Shown here: positions 62,889 through 64,000 of the stretch, piece after piece
How the letters are laid out: each line of letters opens with the position of its first letter
Position numbering within the stretch: the stretch's first letter is position 1
Origin: Suilimivivens sp964402925
GTDB taxonomy: Bacteria > Bacillota > Clostridia > Lachnospirales > Lachnospiraceae
Direction: 5' to 3'
Assembly: GCA_964402925.1 (NCBI GenBank)
Contig: CAYOED010000004.1
Location: 1 to 64,000, forward strand
Length of the DNA stretch: 64,000 nt
Program-made: the position numbers and the translations under genes
Notes under the pieces: generated by a model
Database searches by the model: none
What the model was told of the DNA's origin: nothing
Seen by the model: only the letters and a program-made list of their open reading frames with translations

Positions 62889-64000
62889 TCATGCCGGCAG
62901 CGTCATCGTGAACACAGTTCCTTCCCCTGCTCTGCTTTGCACCGACAATACTCCGCCTTGTCCCTCTACAATAGACTTTGCCAAAGGAAGTCCCAAACCG
63001 ATTCCGGTTCCGCTTCCTTTTCCCTTCGAGGTACGATAAAAGCGCTTAAAAATATGGTAAATGTCTTTCTCATCAATTCCTTTTCCATTGTCCTTAAATG
63101 ACACCCTTGTCATTTCCGGGAACTGTTCCCATGACACGAGGATCCGTCCGCCCTTTTCCGTATAGTCCAACGCATTTTTCACCAGATTTCCCATTGCCTC
63201 ACTGGTCCACTGAAGATCACAATTCACAAAGGCTCCATCCTCACCCGTAAGTACAATTTCTTTCCCCTCTTCCTCCGCTCTCACCCAAAGCTCCGACACT
63301 GCCCTGGAAACCACGTCCGCCAAAAGCCAGCTTTGCTTTTCAAAAACAACTGCCCCGGCATCCAGTCTTGTAACCTTGAGCAAGACTTGAATCAGTTCTT
63401 CCACCCGCTCAAGGGCAGTCGAAGTTTTCTTTGAAAATGCAAGCACAGCCTCTTTATTTTCCGCATCTGACTCTATAATCTCATTATACATAGTAAGGGC
63501 AGAAAGCGGTGTTTTGAGCTGGTGGGAAATATCAGAAATAGTGTCTTTTAAGAAATCCTTTGCCCGTACAGCCTCTTCATTTCCGGCGGCCAATGCATTG
63601 GCAAGACCATCGATCTTCCCAAAAAGCCTGTAAAGACAGCCCTCATCCATCCGGGGAAGATGCTCCGTAAAGTCTCCTTGCATAAACTGCTCTATGATCC
63701 TGATTGCCTGATAATAAATTCTTTCCCTTGCAGAAAGAAATGAGCCTGCCAGAGCCAGAATACTAATCCACAAAAATAAAAAGAGCCCGGCAAGCAGTAT
63801 CCCCGTTCCCTTCTGTATCCTAAAAATATCCGGTATAAAAAATATTTCCGTTTCCTCGCTGATTCCTATGCGCGTAAGCAAATCAATTCCTTTTTCTGTA
63901 ATCTCTTCTTCTGCAAAAGCATTTGCGATTACCGCCTCGCTTACTCCCTGCTCTATAAGGGAAGAAACGACACATCTATCATGTTTCAAGGCAGTTTGCT
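62889..64000 (-). CDS. Sensor histidine kinase (cut by window edge)
   Basis: At least 370 residues; the frame runs to the end of the window, so the true start is outside. One visible membrane helix (about 60-85 from the internal TTG), a HAMP-like linker, the HisKA box (ISDISHQLKTPLSALTMYNE) and an HATPase domain with NLVKNALDY, DNGKGID and GIGLGLPLAKSI. It probably controls the ABC transporter that follows it, as in antimicrobial-peptide sensing modules. Its regulator would lie beyond the window. Confidence 0.92.
   Translation of the reverse strand, partial: QTALKHDRCVVSSLIEQGVSEAVIANAFAEEEITEKGIDLLTRIGISEETEIFFIPDIFRIQKGTGILLAGLFLFLWISILALAGSFLSARERIYYQAIRIIEQFMQGDFTEHLPRMDEGCLYRLFGKIDGLANALAAGNEEAVRAKDFLKDTISDISHQLKTPLSALTMYNEIIESDAENKEAVLAFSKKTSTALERVEELIQVLLKVTRLDAGAVVFEKQSWLLADVVSRAVSELWVRAEEEGKEIVLTGEDGAFVNCDLQWTSEAMGNLVKNALDYTEKGGRILVSWEQFPEMTRVSFKDNGKGIDEKDIYHIFKRFYRTSKGKGSGTGIGLGLPLAKSIVEGQGGVLSVQSRAGEGTVFTMTLPA

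Noticed and set aside
1..64000. tRNA or rRNA genes
   Set aside because: No cloverleaf-like or rRNA-like segments were recognised by eye; a dedicated scan could still find a tRNA.

Overview
Chromosomal window from a low-to-moderate GC anaerobic Firmicute, most likely a Lachnospiraceae-type clostridium. The evidence is: an S-box (SAM-I) riboswitch before metK, anaerobic NrdD/NrdG ribonucleotide reduction, a LysM-GH18 spore-cortex-type hydrolase, LytTR/GHKL signalling, a eukaryote-like UDP-sugar pyrophosphorylase beside galE, and AGGAGG-type ribosome binding sites nearly everywhere. No rRNA, tRNA or CRISPR array was recognised.

Layout. 1-24.6 kb is mostly housekeeping: a BlaI/BlaR1-type repressor-protease pair with a readable promoter and operator, metK with its riboswitch, an HD-GYP protein, murA, an M23 peptidase, a Y-family polymerase, a small (p)ppGpp synthetase, hemolysin III, galE plus a UDP-sugar pyrophosphorylase and a GGDEF protein. 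Inside it, 17.2-19.3 kb is a small accessory island: an Abi_2/HEPN abortive-infection gene, then a small HTH regulator divergent from a 39-residue hydrophobic peptide gene. 24.7-27.5 kb carries pseB, a DinJ/YafQ toxin-antitoxin pair and a membrane-bound XRE regulator. 28.0-40.3 kb is an eleven-gene exopolysaccharide operon on the minus strand (initiating sugar transferase, Wzz-like protein, EpsG-type polymerase, seven glycosyltransferases of families 2 and 4, one GT-C enzyme); no flippase is visible. 40.7-49.9 kb is a run of membrane-anchored proteins of unknown function followed by an AgrC/AgrA-like GHKL kinase and LytTR regulator, an XRE regulator and a second, orphan LytTR regulator. 50.1-53.2 kb is nrdD-nrdG. 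53.4-58.6 kb is a second accessory island: an integrase relic, a cluster of tight hairpins, and a four-gene AAA-ATPase/subtilisin protease cassette. 58.6-64 kb has a membrane alpha/beta hydrolase and an ABC transporter with its sensor kinase, cut by the window edge.

The most unusual signal is not a gene. Several genes are followed, within about 15-40 bases of the stop codon, by very long near-perfect inverted repeats. Two of them (27628-28020 and 52321-52642) have arms of 109 and 76 bp at 96-99% identity, and loops of 100 and 97 nt that both contain a GGCGGAC hairpin and a second hairpin closed by CCAT/ATGG around two bases, in the same order when read in the direction of the preceding gene. 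The arm sequences differ between the loci. Two more (1-about 110, cut by the window edge, and 40456-40648) share another conserved apex with compensatory stem changes. A fifth, simpler one follows the DUF3892-like gene. They look like families of transcribed 3'-end foldback elements with a conserved core and locus-specific arms. The second candidate system is the AAA-ATPase/S8 protease cassette.
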